A DNA stretch of 64,000 nt from an uncultured Prevotella sp. (GCA_937922435.1 CAKZVT010000062.1:1-64000), one strand, 5' to 3'. Counted from the stretch's first letter, positions 48,501-57,128 are shown. A program made the numbers and translations. Notes: generated by a model not told the origin, from the letters alone.

Positions 48501-49718
48501 TTTGACGAGGCTTGTCGCGGCCGCAAAATCATAGTGCCTTACTTCACGCCGTTCATCTCTCCGCTCATACCTGCCATCATGAAAATCGCCGGTTACGATG
48601 TTGACAACCTGCCGTTGAGCGACACCGAGTCGTGCGAATGGGGCTTGAAGTACGCCAACAACGAGGTTTGCTACCCGGCGACGCTCATCGTCGGCGACAT
48701 AATAAAGGCGTTCGAGAGCGGCAAGTACGACCCTGCGAACACCGCCGTGGCCATGACGCAGACGGGCGGACAGTGCCGCGCGAGCAGCTATGTGGCGTTA
48801 ATTAAGAAGGCGCTGGTCGATGCCGGCTATGGCGAAGTGCCCGTTGTAGCGCTTACTTTCGGCGGTTCTATGGGCAACAGGCAGTCGGGTTTCCGCGTAA
48901 ACTGGCTGAAGATGCTGCCCATTGCGCTGTATGCCGTGCTCTACAGTGACTGCATCGCCAAGTTCTACTACGCCACCGTGGTGCGCGAGAAGCAGCCGGG
49001 GCAGGCCGCACGGCTGCGCGACTTGTACCTTGAAGCTGGCGAGAGCCTCATCCTTGAGGACCGTCACGACGACCTGTTGAGCTATCTCGCGATGGCCGCG
49101 ACCGAGTTTGACCGAGCCTGCGGCGACCGCGTGTGTCCCAAGGTGTGCGTCGTCGGCGAAATATTCTTGAAGTTCAACCCCTTCGCCCAGAAGCATGTTA
49201 CCGACTGGCTCATGTCCCACGGCATCGAGATAGTGCCCCCTCTGCTGCTCGACTTCTTCATGCAGAGCTTCGTCAACAAGCGTGTCGACGAGCAGGCGCA
49301 CATCAGCCGCAAGACCGTTGCAGGCTTCGTCTACGGCCTGATGTACAAACGCATACGCAAACACATCGACCGTGTGAACCATGCCGTCTCGTCGTTCAGG
49401 TACTTTACGCCGTTCAACGACATCTTCGCCGAGGCCGAAGAGGCGCGCAAGGTAATAACCCTTAGCGCGCAGTTCGGCGAAGGATGGCTGCTGCCTGCCG
49501 AAATAATGTCGTGCGCAAGGCAGGGAGTGCGCAACGTGGTTAGCCTCCAGCCCTTCGGCTGCATAGCCAACCACATTGTATCCAAGGGAATGGAAAAGAA
49601 AATAAAGGCGTTCTTCCCCGACATGAACATCCTCTCATTGGACTTTGACAGCGGCGTTAGCGACGTCAATATCACCAACCGCCTGCTGTTGTTCATCGAC
49701 AACCTGAAAAACGGCTGA
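45516..49718 (+). CDS. large acyl-CoA dehydratase activase-related protein
   Basis: 1400 residues from the ATG at 45516 (a TTG at 45501 is less likely). Two BadF/HgdC-type ATPase domains lie at about 1-250 (KIGIDIGSTTVKVAAVG ... NGNCAGGTGAFIDQMA) and 313-570 (FIGIDSGSTTTKLVVTD ... NEACSSGCGSFIETFA); each keeps the Cys pair that holds the activator's [4Fe-4S] cluster (CAGGTG/RCGVF and CSSGCG/RCTVF). A DUF2229 domain (about 650-880) and a dehydratase D-component-like region (about 1010-1370) follow. Such proteins drive radical dehydrations or other low-potential reductions with ATP. No dehydratase genes are adjacent, so its target is unknown. Confidence 0.85.
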   Translation: MIKIGIDIGSTTVKVAAVGETGGIIFSRYGRHHADAREVVVRMLGELQEVCGDDDVCLRLTGSVGMGFAEKCSLPFVQEVVAATKAVQKYHPEAASLIDIGGEDAKVVLFRDGRATDLRMNGNCAGGTGAFIDQMAVLLDVGVGELGSLALQAERTYPIASRCGVFCKTDIQNLVAKNVNKADIAASILHAVAVQTVVTLAHGCEITPPVVMCGGPLTFIPALRKAFKDYLSLSDDDIILPEKGEMLPALGAAMSAVDGEQPRKLAGFIGLLGGDSRHDNGQSLALKPIFADEGEHSAWLGHMSRYKVGKAKLRKGGQDVFIGIDSGSTTTKLVVTDTSSRVLYSYYTSNKGNPIEAVEEGLKQLQEECARIGATLYVKGSCSTGYGEDLVKAAFQLDGGIVETIAHYMAAHSLDPDVSFILDIGGQDMKAMFITNGVIDRIEINEACSSGCGSFIETFAKTLGYTAAEFASLACRAAAPCDLGTRCTVFMNSKVKQALREGATVSDIAAGLAYSVVKNCLYKVLKLRDVSQLGSHIVVQGGTMRNDAVVRALETLAGVEVARCDMPELMGAYGCALYARRYSRGGVTLDELLDKAGYTSRTLHCKGCDNQCLVVRYRFANGHDYFSGNRCEKVFANGGGDRPRKGINAYEKKNRLLFDREPLKGPSAITIGIPRCLNMYEDYPFWHTLFTNCGIGVRLSSSSEFSSYEQSACMVMSDNICFPAKLVHSHIQDLIDSRVERIFMPFVVHERQDGGQNSYNCPIVTGYAEVVKGVQGGSVPIDSPTFSFKDKKLLYKQCCEYLATLGVSDKAASRAFSLAVSAQDAYAKDIAAYDEYVLRKAKEQGAMVIMLAGRPYHADMLIQHKVSDMLADMGVYVLTDDIVRGRKVAVNDTHYLPQWAYPNRILEAAEWSAGQEGIEFVEMTSFGCGPDAFLTDEVRDMLMRHGKALTLLKLDDINNVGSMKLRVRSLMESLKLAGSGAKGGRKETDFKTTPEFDEACRGRKIIVPYFTPFISPLIPAIMKIAGYDVDNLPLSDTESCEWGLKYANNEVCYPATLIVGDIIKAFESGKYDPANTAVAMTQTGGQCRASSYVALIKKALVDAGYGEVPVVALTFGGSMGNRQSGFRVNWLKMLPIALYAVLYSDCIAKFYYATVVREKQPGQAARLRDLYLEAGESLILEDRHDDLLSYLAMAATEFDRACGDRVCPKVCVVGEIFLKFNPFAQKHVTDWLMSHGIEIVPPLLLDFFMQSFVNKRVDEQAHISRKTVAGFVYGLMYKRIRKHIDRVNHAVSSFRYFTPFNDIFAEAEEARKVITLSAQFGEGWLLPAEIMSCARQGVRNVVSLQPFGCIANHIVSKGMEKKIKAFFPDMNILSLDFDSGVSDVNITNRLLLFIDNLKNG

Positions 49719-49756
49719 CGGCTTGCCGGCAACGCGCTGGCAGCCAATCGTTTACT

Positions 49757-49793
49757 AAAAAGCCGTGTTTCGCATTGCGAAACACGGCTTTTT
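49757..49793. terminator. bidirectional hairpin after the activase gene
   Basis: Perfect 17-base stem AAAAAGCCGTGTTTCGC/GCGAAACACGGCTTTTT with a three-base loop, A and T runs on both sides. It belongs to the P hairpin type. Confidence 0.8.
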
Positions 49794-49818
49794 GCATTGT
49801 AATCGGTGGTCTTTTGCT

Positions 49819-49849
49819 TTTGTTTTTACGGAAAAATGGATTAATTTTG
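49819..49849 (+). promoter_or_regulatory. promoter of ung
   Basis: TTTG at 49819-49822, 19-base spacer, TAATTTTG at 49842-49849; ATG at 49875. Confidence 0.7.
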
Positions 49850-49874
49850 CACATTGATTGAAAACCAGACAGTT

Positions 49875-50537
49875 ATGGACGTAAAGATAGAGGAAAGCTG
49901 GAAGCGGCACATCGGCGCGGAGTTTGACAAACCTTATTTCGCCTTGCTGGCCGCATTCGTGCACGACGAGTACCGCCGCGGCAGGTGTTATCCGCCTGCG
50001 CGGCTCGTGTTCAACGCCTTCAACCTGTGCCCGTTCGACCGCGTTAAGGTTGTCCTGCTCGGCCAAGACCCATACCATGAGCCGGGGCAGGCCCACGGAC
50101 TGTGCTTCTCGGTGAACGACGGGGTGCCCTTTCCGCCGTCGCTCGTCAACATATTCAAGGAGGTGCACGACGACACGGGCGCACCGGTGCCGCAGAGCGG
50201 CAACCTCACTCGCTGGGCCGAGCAGGGCGTGCTGCTGCTCAACGCCACGTTGACCGTGCGCCACGGAGCGGCCGGAAGCCACCAGCACCACGGCTGGGAG
50301 GAGTTTACCGACGCGGCCATCAGCGCGGTGTCGGCAGGCCGCGAGCACGTGGTGTTCATCCTCTGGGGCAGCTACGCGCAGGGCAAGGCGCGGCTGATTG
50401 ACGCTTCGCGCCACCTTGTGTTGCGCTCGCCCCATCCATCGCCGCTGTCGGCTTACCGCGGTTTCTTCGGCAACCACCACTTCAGCCTTGCCAACCAGTA
50501 TCTTGAAAAGTACGGGCTGGAGCCGATAAAATGGTGA
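49875..50537 (+). CDS. ung: uracil-DNA glycosylase (family 1)
   Basis: 220 residues from the ATG at 49875, the usual length; a longer frame from 49854 would begin in the leader. It removes uracil from DNA. The catalytic motif is VVLLGQDPYHEPGQAHGLCF (Asp activating water), FPPSLVNIFKE follows, LLNATLTV lies in the uracil pocket, and the late HPSPLSAYRGFFG is the DNA-intercalation loop. It has its own promoter. Confidence 0.97.
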   Translation: MDVKIEESWKRHIGAEFDKPYFALLAAFVHDEYRRGRCYPPARLVFNAFNLCPFDRVKVVLLGQDPYHEPGQAHGLCFSVNDGVPFPPSLVNIFKEVHDDTGAPVPQSGNLTRWAEQGVLLLNATLTVRHGAAGSHQHHGWEEFTDAAISAVSAGREHVVFILWGSYAQGKARLIDASRHLVLRSPHPSPLSAYRGFFGNHHFSLANQYLEKYGLEPIKW

Positions 50538-50548
50538 TTTTAATTTAT

Positions 50549-50643
50549 AATTCATAATTCACAATTCATAATTCACAATTGGCTGCGCATTGTATTTATG
50601 GCGTATGCCCAATCTATGAATTATGAATTGTGAATTATGAATT
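50549..50643. repeat. 27-base inverted repeat (AATTCATAATTCAC family)
   Basis: Arms 50549-50575 and 50617-50643, perfect over 27 bases. Further AATTATGA units run to 50668 and into the next gene. Confidence 0.85.
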
Positions 50644-50659
50644 GACAAAGTTGTGAATT

Positions 50660-51247
50660 ATGAATTATGAAACGATAGTCCAAGTTGGCGACGTTCTCCT
50701 GTCGTCCGACATAATAACGGAGAAGTTTTGCTGCGACCTTGACGAGTGCAAGGGCGCATGCTGTGTGGAGGGAGACGCCGGAGCACCCGTCACCCTCGAT
50801 GAAATCGGCGGAATTGAAGCCTCGCTCGATGCCGTGTGGCCGCAGATGTCGGTCGCCGCGCAGGCCGTGGTCGACCGTCAGGGCGTGGCCTACAACGACC
50901 CCGAGGGCGACCTCGTGACGAGCATTGTCGACGGGCGCGACTGTGTGTTCACCTGCCATGAAGGCGGCCTTTGCCTCTGCCTGCTCGAAAAGGCGTACCG
51001 CGCGGGCCGCTCGGAGTTCTGCAAACCGATGAGCTGTGCGCTCTATCCAATCCGCGAAAAGCGCCTTTCCAACGGTCTTATAGCCCTGAATTACCACCGC
51101 TGGAGCGTCTGCGCAGCGGCGCGCAGGAAAGGGGAAGCCCTCGGCCTGTACGTTTACGAGTTCCTGAAAGAGCCGCTCGTGCGCCGCTTCGGACAAGAGT
51201 GGTACGACGAGCTCGCCGCCGTTGCCAAGGCTCTCCGCAATAGGTGA
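50660..51247 (+). CDS. DUF3109 family protein with Cys-rich cluster
   Basis: 195 residues. Cytoplasmic by sequence. The DUF3109 hallmark is an N-terminal Cys cluster FCCDLDECKGACCVEGD (about 23-39), further Cys in DCVFTCHEGGLCLC (about 94-107) and FCKPMSCALYPI (about 120-131), likely binding iron-sulfur or zinc like the YkgJ group. The role is unknown. The start codon and first codons (ATGAATTATGAA) are formed from the intergenic AATTATGA repeat, so the true start deserves care; no better ATG lies downstream before the Cys cluster. Confidence 0.85.
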   Translation: MNYETIVQVGDVLLSSDIITEKFCCDLDECKGACCVEGDAGAPVTLDEIGGIEASLDAVWPQMSVAAQAVVDRQGVAYNDPEGDLVTSIVDGRDCVFTCHEGGLCLCLLEKAYRAGRSEFCKPMSCALYPIREKRLSNGLIALNYHRWSVCAAARRKGEALGLYVYEFLKEPLVRRFGQEWYDELAAVAKALRNR

Positions 51248-51274
51248 CGCGGCTACCTGCCGCCGCCATGTCCG

Positions 51275-51380
51275 CAAAAGGCCGTCTTCCGATTTGTGAA
51301 AGACGGCTTTTTGCACGATGAAAAGCCGTCTTTTGCAGCCTAAAAGGCCGTCTTTTACACGGTGAAATGCGGCCTTTTGC
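51275..51380. repeat. P-type hairpin repeats
   Basis: AAAAGGCCGTCTT, AAAGACGGCTTTTTGC, AAAAGCCGTCTTTTGC and AAAAGGCCGTCTTTT units, then ATGCGGCCTTTTGCATG. Gene-free stretch between the DUF3109 gene and the pectinesterase gene. Confidence 0.75.
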
Positions 51381-51483
51381 ATGGCCGTTTGTAATCTGCT
51401 GGCAGTCAGGCGGTTATCTTGTAGCCGCAAAAATGCGCGGTTTCATCGGAACAATGCGGCTGGATTGCACGCCGTGTGGCTAC

Positions 51484-51526
51484 GAAAAATCCCCCGGAAG
51501 GAGCAAAGTTCTCCTTCCGGGGGATT
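51484..51526 (-). terminator. terminator of the pectin esterase operon
   Basis: Perfect 16-base stem AATCCCCCGGAAGGAG/CTCCTTCCGGGGGATT (51488-51503/51511-51526) with a T run on the minus strand, 22 bases after the stop codon. Confidence 0.85.
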
Positions 51527-51548
51527 GCATTTACAGCCTGTCAAGGCG

Positions 51549-54500
51549 TTATTTCAGCACCTTGCGCACTACGGTCTTGCCGTCGGCGGTGGTGTAGACG
51601 AGTATGTTGAGGCCCTTCTGCGCGGCTGCGAGCTTCGTTCCGTCTACGGAGTAGATGCCCTTCAGGGTCAGTTCTCCTTCGGTTTCAACGCTGCCGATGC
51701 CGGTCGTTGTGCCGTCCACAGTGCCCTTCGCGCTAAGTCCGCCGTACTCGTTGGCGGCCTGTATGGCGTATTCAGAGCCTTCAGTGTATGCGCAGCTGGT
51801 CTCCGTTGTAAAGCCTTCCACCTCGCCGTCTTTCGTGATTACGTAGCAGATGGCGTAGGGAACGGCCTCCCATTCCAGCGTGCCGTCGGCCTCGTTCAGC
51901 TTGGGCTGCGGTGCGGCGCATGCTTCGGTGATTATTTCCGGCTGCCAGTTGTCGTCGCCGCGCAGCACGTTCTTGATGGTGTATTCAGCGGCTTCCTCCG
52001 CTGTGAGCACGGCCTTGGCATAGCCCTCAACCTTCTGCCCGCCGTCGTCCTCGTACCAGTAGTACGTGTTGCGGTGCGTCAGGTCAACCGGGTTGCCGTC
52101 GGCGTCCATCGTGTTGTACTCCGCGAAGATGGCCGGTATTCCGCCCATAGTCTCGTACCAGCCTGTAGCCGGTATGGTGACTTCGGCCGTAGTGTTTATG
52201 AATACGGTCTTGGGCTGGTTGTGCCAGGGGCGGCCCAGCCAAACGTCGGTCTCCGCCGGATTGCCCGGAGCGGTGATGGTGTTGTTCATGAAGACGTAGC
52301 CCCACTTGGAGTCGGCGTCGTGGCTCGGTGCCACGATGTAGCCACCCGACTTGCGGACGATGTTCAGCGTGCATTCGTCGAAGAAGTAGTCGCCGTTGTT
52401 GTAGATAAAGTCGACCGCGCCTTCGATAAAGCAGTTCTTTACATATCCGCGCGTGTCAGACGCGCTCGGGGTAATCCATGTGTCCTGGTAGCTGTACATT
52501 CCGCAGTCCTTGAACACTACGCGGTCGTTCTTTGTGTTGAGGGCGAGAGCCTGCGGGCCGTCGTTGGTCTCAACGCCATACGAGTTGACGAAACTTATCC
52601 CCTCGAAGTACAGGTCGGCAGACTTGGCTACGAACGTCGCGCCCACGTCCACGTGGAGGGCGTTGTCGCCGCCGCACAGCTTGTCGTCGGTGATTTCCAC
52701 AACGTCCTTGCCCTGGCCTATGAAGTGGAGGAAGGGCTTGTTTTCGGGTATGTCAACGTGCTCTTTGTACTTGCCGGCCTTGATGAATATGAGCCAGGGA
52801 GATATCCTGTCGGCCGGTGCTGCGTCGACCGCCGCCTGCACTGTGGTGTAGTCGCCCGTGCCGTCTTGCGCCACTACGGCGTCATACACGCGTGCTTCGG
52901 GCTGCTGCCTGTCCATCGTTCGGAACGTGATTTCCACGCCCTCGAAGGCGTTTCCGCTGCGGTCCTCGATGGCTCCGGCAGGCAGGGTGAAGGTGTACTG
53001 CGTCGAATAGTCCAGTCCGCTGTATCTGTACACTACGGTCTTGCCGCTCACCGTCGGTTCAAGTTCTTCTCCGCCGAGCGTCGCCTTGCCTCCGCCTGCG
53101 GCCTGCACCTTCTCGTCGAATGTCAGGATTACCGAGCCGTTGGCCGTAACTCCTTCCGCCTTGTCCTCCGGGAGGGTGGAAATGAGCTTCGGAGCGGTGT
53201 CGTCATCGACGATTTCCCTGTCCGCAAGGATGAACACGTCGGTAATAGCCAGGCCGTCGGTCTCGGCCTCGTTGCCTACGAGGGGCGAGTTCCAGTCGGG
53301 CATGAAGCGTATGTATAGCAGCTGCTGGTTGGCCGCTTCGGCAGGCAATGCTATTTCCTGGGTGTTCCATCCCTTGTTGGGCATGGTGTAAGTGCCGAAC
53401 GTAGTGAATGCCTTTCCGTCCGTGCTGTACTGCGCGTAGATGGTCTCGTGGGAGTTGAAGTTGTTGCCCAGGGAGGCAGCCATCACGATGTTCTGGTATC
53501 CTATGGTAGAGAACGACGCCTCGAAGTAGTAGTGGTCGGCCAGCGGACGCCATGAGCGTGCGGCGTACTTGCCGTTGTACTGCCCCTTCTCCACGCCGTT
53601 TGCCAGCCATGTCGATGTCTTTCCGTCCTCCGTGCGCAGCGACATCAGGCCGCCGTTCTCCGTCTCAGCCTTGTAGTCGGCGGAGCGTTCAGATGCCGGG
53701 TTGTCGTAGTAGAAGTCCCAGCCTACGATGTAGTCCACGCTCGAGAATGTGGCCGTAAAGTCCTTTTGGCCGTCCATCTTCACCTTGCGCGTGGCGTCCG
53801 TGGTGTTGTCTTCCCATGTGGTGAAGGTCAGTATGCGGTTGTTCAGCGCGGTGAGCACCACGTCCGTGCCCTCCTCATACCAGTGTACGCCGTCCACGAC
53901 GTTGCCTTCAGGCGCGAACTGCACGAGGTTTGCGTTAGCTCCTCCTTCCAGTTTGACGTTCAGTGCGTACACGTTGTTCTTCGTGTAGGTTGCCTTCAGC
54001 GTGGTGTTTCCTGATATTTCAAACGTATAGGGGTTGTCGGTCGACACGGTTTCGCCCGTTTCGTCGACCCACGCCGCGAAGTGGTAGCCGAAGTTTTCGG
54101 TGGCCGACACGGTGATGCTCGTGCCCTCGTCGAACTCCGCTCCTGCCGGGTTGACGGTTATTTCACCTGCTTCGGGCATTTCGGAGGTTACGTTTAGGGT
54201 GTATGAAGGAACAGGAACGGGCGTGCCGTTGAAGTCGCCTGTAACCTTGATTTGGCTCAAACCGAGCTGTTTGTTGGCGGCAAGATTGTAGACGTAAAAC
54301 ACTATTTCGACGCGCTCCTGCACTGTTCCGAGGCCGCTGATGTCGATGTCTTCGCTGGAGAAACCCGAATTGTTGCGCAGCGGATTGTAGCCTTCGAGTA
54401 GTGTTATACGCTTGTCCCCGGACACTGCGTAGACATCCATCGTGCCGCCGCTTGTGCCGAACTTGGCCGCGTTGAACGCCAGTTTCTTCGCCGTAAAGCT

Positions 54501-54845
54501 GACTCCTTTCTTCGGAGTAAGCATGAACGTGATGTAAGAAGCGTCGTCGGCTACGTTGTTGATTTTCTCCGTCGGTTGCAGCAAAGTCAGCGTTTCCCCG
54601 TTGACGGCCTGCGTGCCGTACACCGTCAGTTTGTCTCCGAGGCTGTAGCTGGTCGCCGATACGGCTTCGGGTACAGATGTTTCTGCCGCCGTTGGGTTGT
54701 CGATGCCTTGGTTGAATGCCCATGTCACGGTGGCGTCAGCGGCGTTGATTTCGCCCTGCTGCTGTGCGTAGGCCGCGCCGCCGCCAGTCATTATGGCGGC
54801 CATTAACGCGAGCGCGGCTTTCAGTTTTAGTCTGATTGTTTTCAT
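51549..54845 (-). CDS. large multidomain pectin methylesterase (CE8)
   Basis: 1098 residues with a signal peptide (to about 28). N-terminal sandwich (about 35-205), two InlB/Listeria-type repeats (about 215-295 and 295-375; YTFEISGNTTLKATYTK), a second sandwich (about 375-545), a Big_5 Ig-like domain (about 555-650; APKLISTLPEDKAEGV), then the CE8 beta-helix (about 655-985) with GTGDYTTVQAAVDAAP, YSYQDTW (near 787), GAVDFIYNNG (near 811, catalytic Asp) and WLGRPWH (near 873). The last 40 residues (GIYSVDGTKLAAAQKGLN) are a sorting-type tail. It removes methyl groups from pectin. The acetylesterase gene lies 20 bases upstream. Confidence 0.9.
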   Translation of the reverse strand: MKTIRLKLKAALALMAAIMTGGGAAYAQQQGEINAADATVTWAFNQGIDNPTAAETSVPEAVSATSYSLGDKLTVYGTQAVNGETLTLLQPTEKINNVADDASYITFMLTPKKGVSFTAKKLAFNAAKFGTSGGTMDVYAVSGDKRITLLEGYNPLRNNSGFSSEDIDISGLGTVQERVEIVFYVYNLAANKQLGLSQIKVTGDFNGTPVPVPSYTLNVTSEMPEAGEITVNPAGAEFDEGTSITVSATENFGYHFAAWVDETGETVSTDNPYTFEISGNTTLKATYTKNNVYALNVKLEGGANANLVQFAPEGNVVDGVHWYEEGTDVVLTALNNRILTFTTWEDNTTDATRKVKMDGQKDFTATFSSVDYIVGWDFYYDNPASERSADYKAETENGGLMSLRTEDGKTSTWLANGVEKGQYNGKYAARSWRPLADHYYFEASFSTIGYQNIVMAASLGNNFNSHETIYAQYSTDGKAFTTFGTYTMPNKGWNTQEIALPAEAANQQLLYIRFMPDWNSPLVGNEAETDGLAITDVFILADREIVDDDTAPKLISTLPEDKAEGVTANGSVILTFDEKVQAAGGGKATLGGEELEPTVSGKTVVYRYSGLDYSTQYTFTLPAGAIEDRSGNAFEGVEITFRTMDRQQPEARVYDAVVAQDGTGDYTTVQAAVDAAPADRISPWLIFIKAGKYKEHVDIPENKPFLHFIGQGKDVVEITDDKLCGGDNALHVDVGATFVAKSADLYFEGISFVNSYGVETNDGPQALALNTKNDRVVFKDCGMYSYQDTWITPSASDTRGYVKNCFIEGAVDFIYNNGDYFFDECTLNIVRKSGGYIVAPSHDADSKWGYVFMNNTITAPGNPAETDVWLGRPWHNQPKTVFINTTAEVTIPATGWYETMGGIPAIFAEYNTMDADGNPVDLTHRNTYYWYEDDGGQKVEGYAKAVLTAEEAAEYTIKNVLRGDDNWQPEIITEACAAPQPKLNEADGTLEWEAVPYAICYVITKDGEVEGFTTETSCAYTEGSEYAIQAANEYGGLSAKGTVDGTTTGIGSVETEGELTLKGIYSVDGTKLAAAQKGLNILVYTTADGKTVVRKVLK

Positions 54846-54864
54846 AATAGTTCTTTTATAGGTC

Positions 54865-56775
54865 TTATCGTTTGATTATTTTCTCGCTCTTGTACGTCCC
54901 GTCGGCGTATTCCGTGCGTACTATGTTAAGCCCTTCCTGCATTGAGCTGCGCCTTGTTCCGTCCATACCGTAGTAATATACGGCGCGTACAGGCTCGGCC
55001 TTGATGTCCACCGGGGTCTCTATGCCCGACGTTCCGTCTACGGCCATGCCGTGTATGGTTACGTCGCTAAGGCAGATTGTCTTGCCGCTTGCCTTTCCGT
55101 TGTACCAGGGATATATGCGCAGGCGGAGCGTCTCGCCCTCTTCGAGCTTCATTACGGGCGTGGCCTTGACGTACTGCATGTTGTTGGCGGGCATCTTCTT
55201 CATCTCGAATATGTTTACGGGGTTGGCGAAGTCGGCCTCCTTAGAGTAGTAGATTTTGCAGCACATGCCGTTGCCGCCGCATCCGCAGACGAAGAGCGAG
55301 AGGCTGTCAACGTTGAGCGTGGTGCCCTTTGCTGGCTGTACGGCGAACTCGATGTAGCGTGTCGACACCTCGTCTATTTCGCCGTCGGGCCATTCGTCGC
55401 CCTCGATTATGCAGCGTTGGGTCTTCCTGTCGGCGGTGAAGCCCGTCCATTCGGGCCATACGGTGCTTTTGTTGGGATTGGCGTATCTCTGCACATACAT
55501 CCCGGACAGCGTCTGCTGCATGGGGTTTACAGGGCCTGTGGCGGTGCATTCGTCGTCCGATTCAAGCCGCCAGTAGGCTTGTGTCTCCACTCCGTCGGCT
55601 ATTGTCACGGCGTTGCCCGTTATGGGCAGGGTGATTGTCTTGTCGCCGGTGGTTATGGTGACGGTCTCGTTTATCGGGCCTTCTTCGGTGTATTCGCACT
55701 TTACCCAGAACGAGGCTATCATGTTGCCGCCCTCGTATGAGAGGGTGAGGCGGTCGGTGTAGTCAGTTCCGTCGACGGAGAGTTGCAGTCCGCCGGTGGC
55801 CGTCACGGTGACAGTACCAGTCTCGGGCTTGAGGTCGAAGCCACTTATTTGGAACTGCTTTGTCACCACCTGTCCCTTGTAGGCGTCGCCCAGGTCGCCC
55901 GTCTGCGGATTTACTGTCAGCTCGCTTGTAAGGTTGATGTAGTCGGTCAGTATGCCTTGCGCCTGCAGCAGTTGGGCTGCGAGGCGTGCAATGAGCGTCG
56001 CTCCCATGGCCGAGGTGTGCGTGCTGCCCTCGCCGTCGAAGAGCAGCTTGTCGGCCATTGCGTCGCCGTAGCTCTCGTAAAGCTCCTTGGTGGCTGTGGT
56101 GAGGTCGATGAACGGCGTGCCCGTCTCTTCGGCGACAAGCCGCATCTGGTAAGGATAGTCATACGAATGGTCGCTCTCGGGCACGCTCTGGTCTTCAAGA
56201 ACGCCGTCGGCGGTGAGTTTCGAGAAGCTGTCGCCGAGGTCGTGCCGGCCGTTGCGGCGTATGGTGCTGCCGGTGAAGTACTTGCGGCAGATGGCGCCGA
56301 CGAGCACCGGCGTGGCGCCCAGTTCGCGCGTTTCCTCGACGTATTTGCGCAGATACTCCTTGTAAGTGCCGCTGGCCGTGGTGCCGCGATAGTCGGTAGC
56401 GTCGGCCTGGGCCTGGTCTCCTATGCTCTCATAGTAAGCCTTCAGCTCGTCGCCGTCCATGCCGTCGTTCTTCTCGTCGTTGTGTGCAAACTGGATTAGC
56501 ACGTAGTCGCCGGGCTGTATTTGCTTCTTTACCGACTCCCAGTAGGCCGCTTCCTCGTAGAAGCTCTTGCTGCTTGAGCCGCTCTTGGCGCGGTTGTTTA
56601 CGGTAAGGCTGCCGGTGAAAAACTGCTGGAACATCTGTCCCCAGCCCCTCGTCACGGTAGTGTTCTCGTCGTAGGTGGCCATGGTCGAGTCGCCGATGGT
56701 GTGCACCTTGACTGCCGCTGCGGCCGATGATGCCAGTACGGCGGCCGCGAGCAGGATTGACTTGATTTGCTTCAT
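54865..56775 (-). CDS. rhamnogalacturonan acetylesterase-like SGNH hydrolase (CE12)
   Basis: 636 residues from the ATG at 56775, which begins a signal peptide (MKQIKSILLAAAVLASSAAA); a longer frame adds 22 residues that overlap the promoter. The SGNH domain (about 20-280) shows VHTIGDSTMATYDEN with the nucleophile, RGWGQMFQQFF, QFAHNDEKN and the late GSTHTSAMGA His, as in CE12 enzymes. The rest holds two beta-sandwich domains and a sorting-type C terminus (YYGMDGTRRSSMQEGLNIV). It should remove acetyl groups from rhamnogalacturonan. It precedes the CE8 gene in one transcript. Confidence 0.88.
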   Translation of the reverse strand: MKQIKSILLAAAVLASSAAAAVKVHTIGDSTMATYDENTTVTRGWGQMFQQFFTGSLTVNNRAKSGSSSKSFYEEAAYWESVKKQIQPGDYVLIQFAHNDEKNDGMDGDELKAYYESIGDQAQADATDYRGTTASGTYKEYLRKYVEETRELGATPVLVGAICRKYFTGSTIRRNGRHDLGDSFSKLTADGVLEDQSVPESDHSYDYPYQMRLVAEETGTPFIDLTTATKELYESYGDAMADKLLFDGEGSTHTSAMGATLIARLAAQLLQAQGILTDYINLTSELTVNPQTGDLGDAYKGQVVTKQFQISGFDLKPETGTVTVTATGGLQLSVDGTDYTDRLTLSYEGGNMIASFWVKCEYTEEGPINETVTITTGDKTITLPITGNAVTIADGVETQAYWRLESDDECTATGPVNPMQQTLSGMYVQRYANPNKSTVWPEWTGFTADRKTQRCIIEGDEWPDGEIDEVSTRYIEFAVQPAKGTTLNVDSLSLFVCGCGGNGMCCKIYYSKEADFANPVNIFEMKKMPANNMQYVKATPVMKLEEGETLRLRIYPWYNGKASGKTICLSDVTIHGMAVDGTSGIETPVDIKAEPVRAVYYYGMDGTRRSSMQEGLNIVRTEYADGTYKSEKIIKR

Positions 56776-56846
56776 AGTGGTTTGTTTTTTTATGTTTAGG
56801 TGTATAGTGACGTTCGTTCCGGGTTCGCGCCCGTTGTTCACGGCTG

Positions 56847-56854
56847 CAAAATTA
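56847..56854 (-). promoter_or_regulatory. -7 box of the CE12-CE8 operon
   Basis: TAATTTTG on the minus strand, 72 bases before the ATG. No -33 box is clear; activator-dependent promoters of PULs often lack one. A start site here excludes the longer reading frame of the CE12 gene. Confidence 0.45.
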
Positions 56855-56929
56855 TCGATAAAAATCCGCGTGGGGGGGGTAAAAATTGGCGTGAAAGGGG
56901 GATTATTTGGCGTTTATGCGGCTTTCGGC

Positions 56930-57112
56930 GGCCTTCAAGGCTTATTTGTCCTATTCGGCTTACAGGGCCAATTAGCCGAATAAGCCTGACAGGCCGGATG
57001 TGAGGATTTGGTGGCTTGTGATGTGAAAGGTGGTCTTTTGCATTCCAAAAGGCCGTGAATTGCAATGCAAAAGGCCGTCTTTTAGCGTGTAAAAGACGGC
57101 CTTTTGTAAGGT
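56930..57112. repeat. composite repeat Q-P
   Basis: Q tract (56930-57000, GGCTTATTTGTCC and mirrored TAAGCC units) and P hairpins (57022-57112, AAAAGACGGCCTTTTG type). It separates the CE12 gene from the regulator gene. Confidence 0.75.
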
Positions 57113-57128
57113 ATTGGATGCCAGGCGG

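Noticed and set aside
51381..53318. A 645-residue plus-strand frame opposite the pectinesterase gene.
   Set aside because: Antisense shadow of a well-supported CE8 protein; no domain and no promoter.
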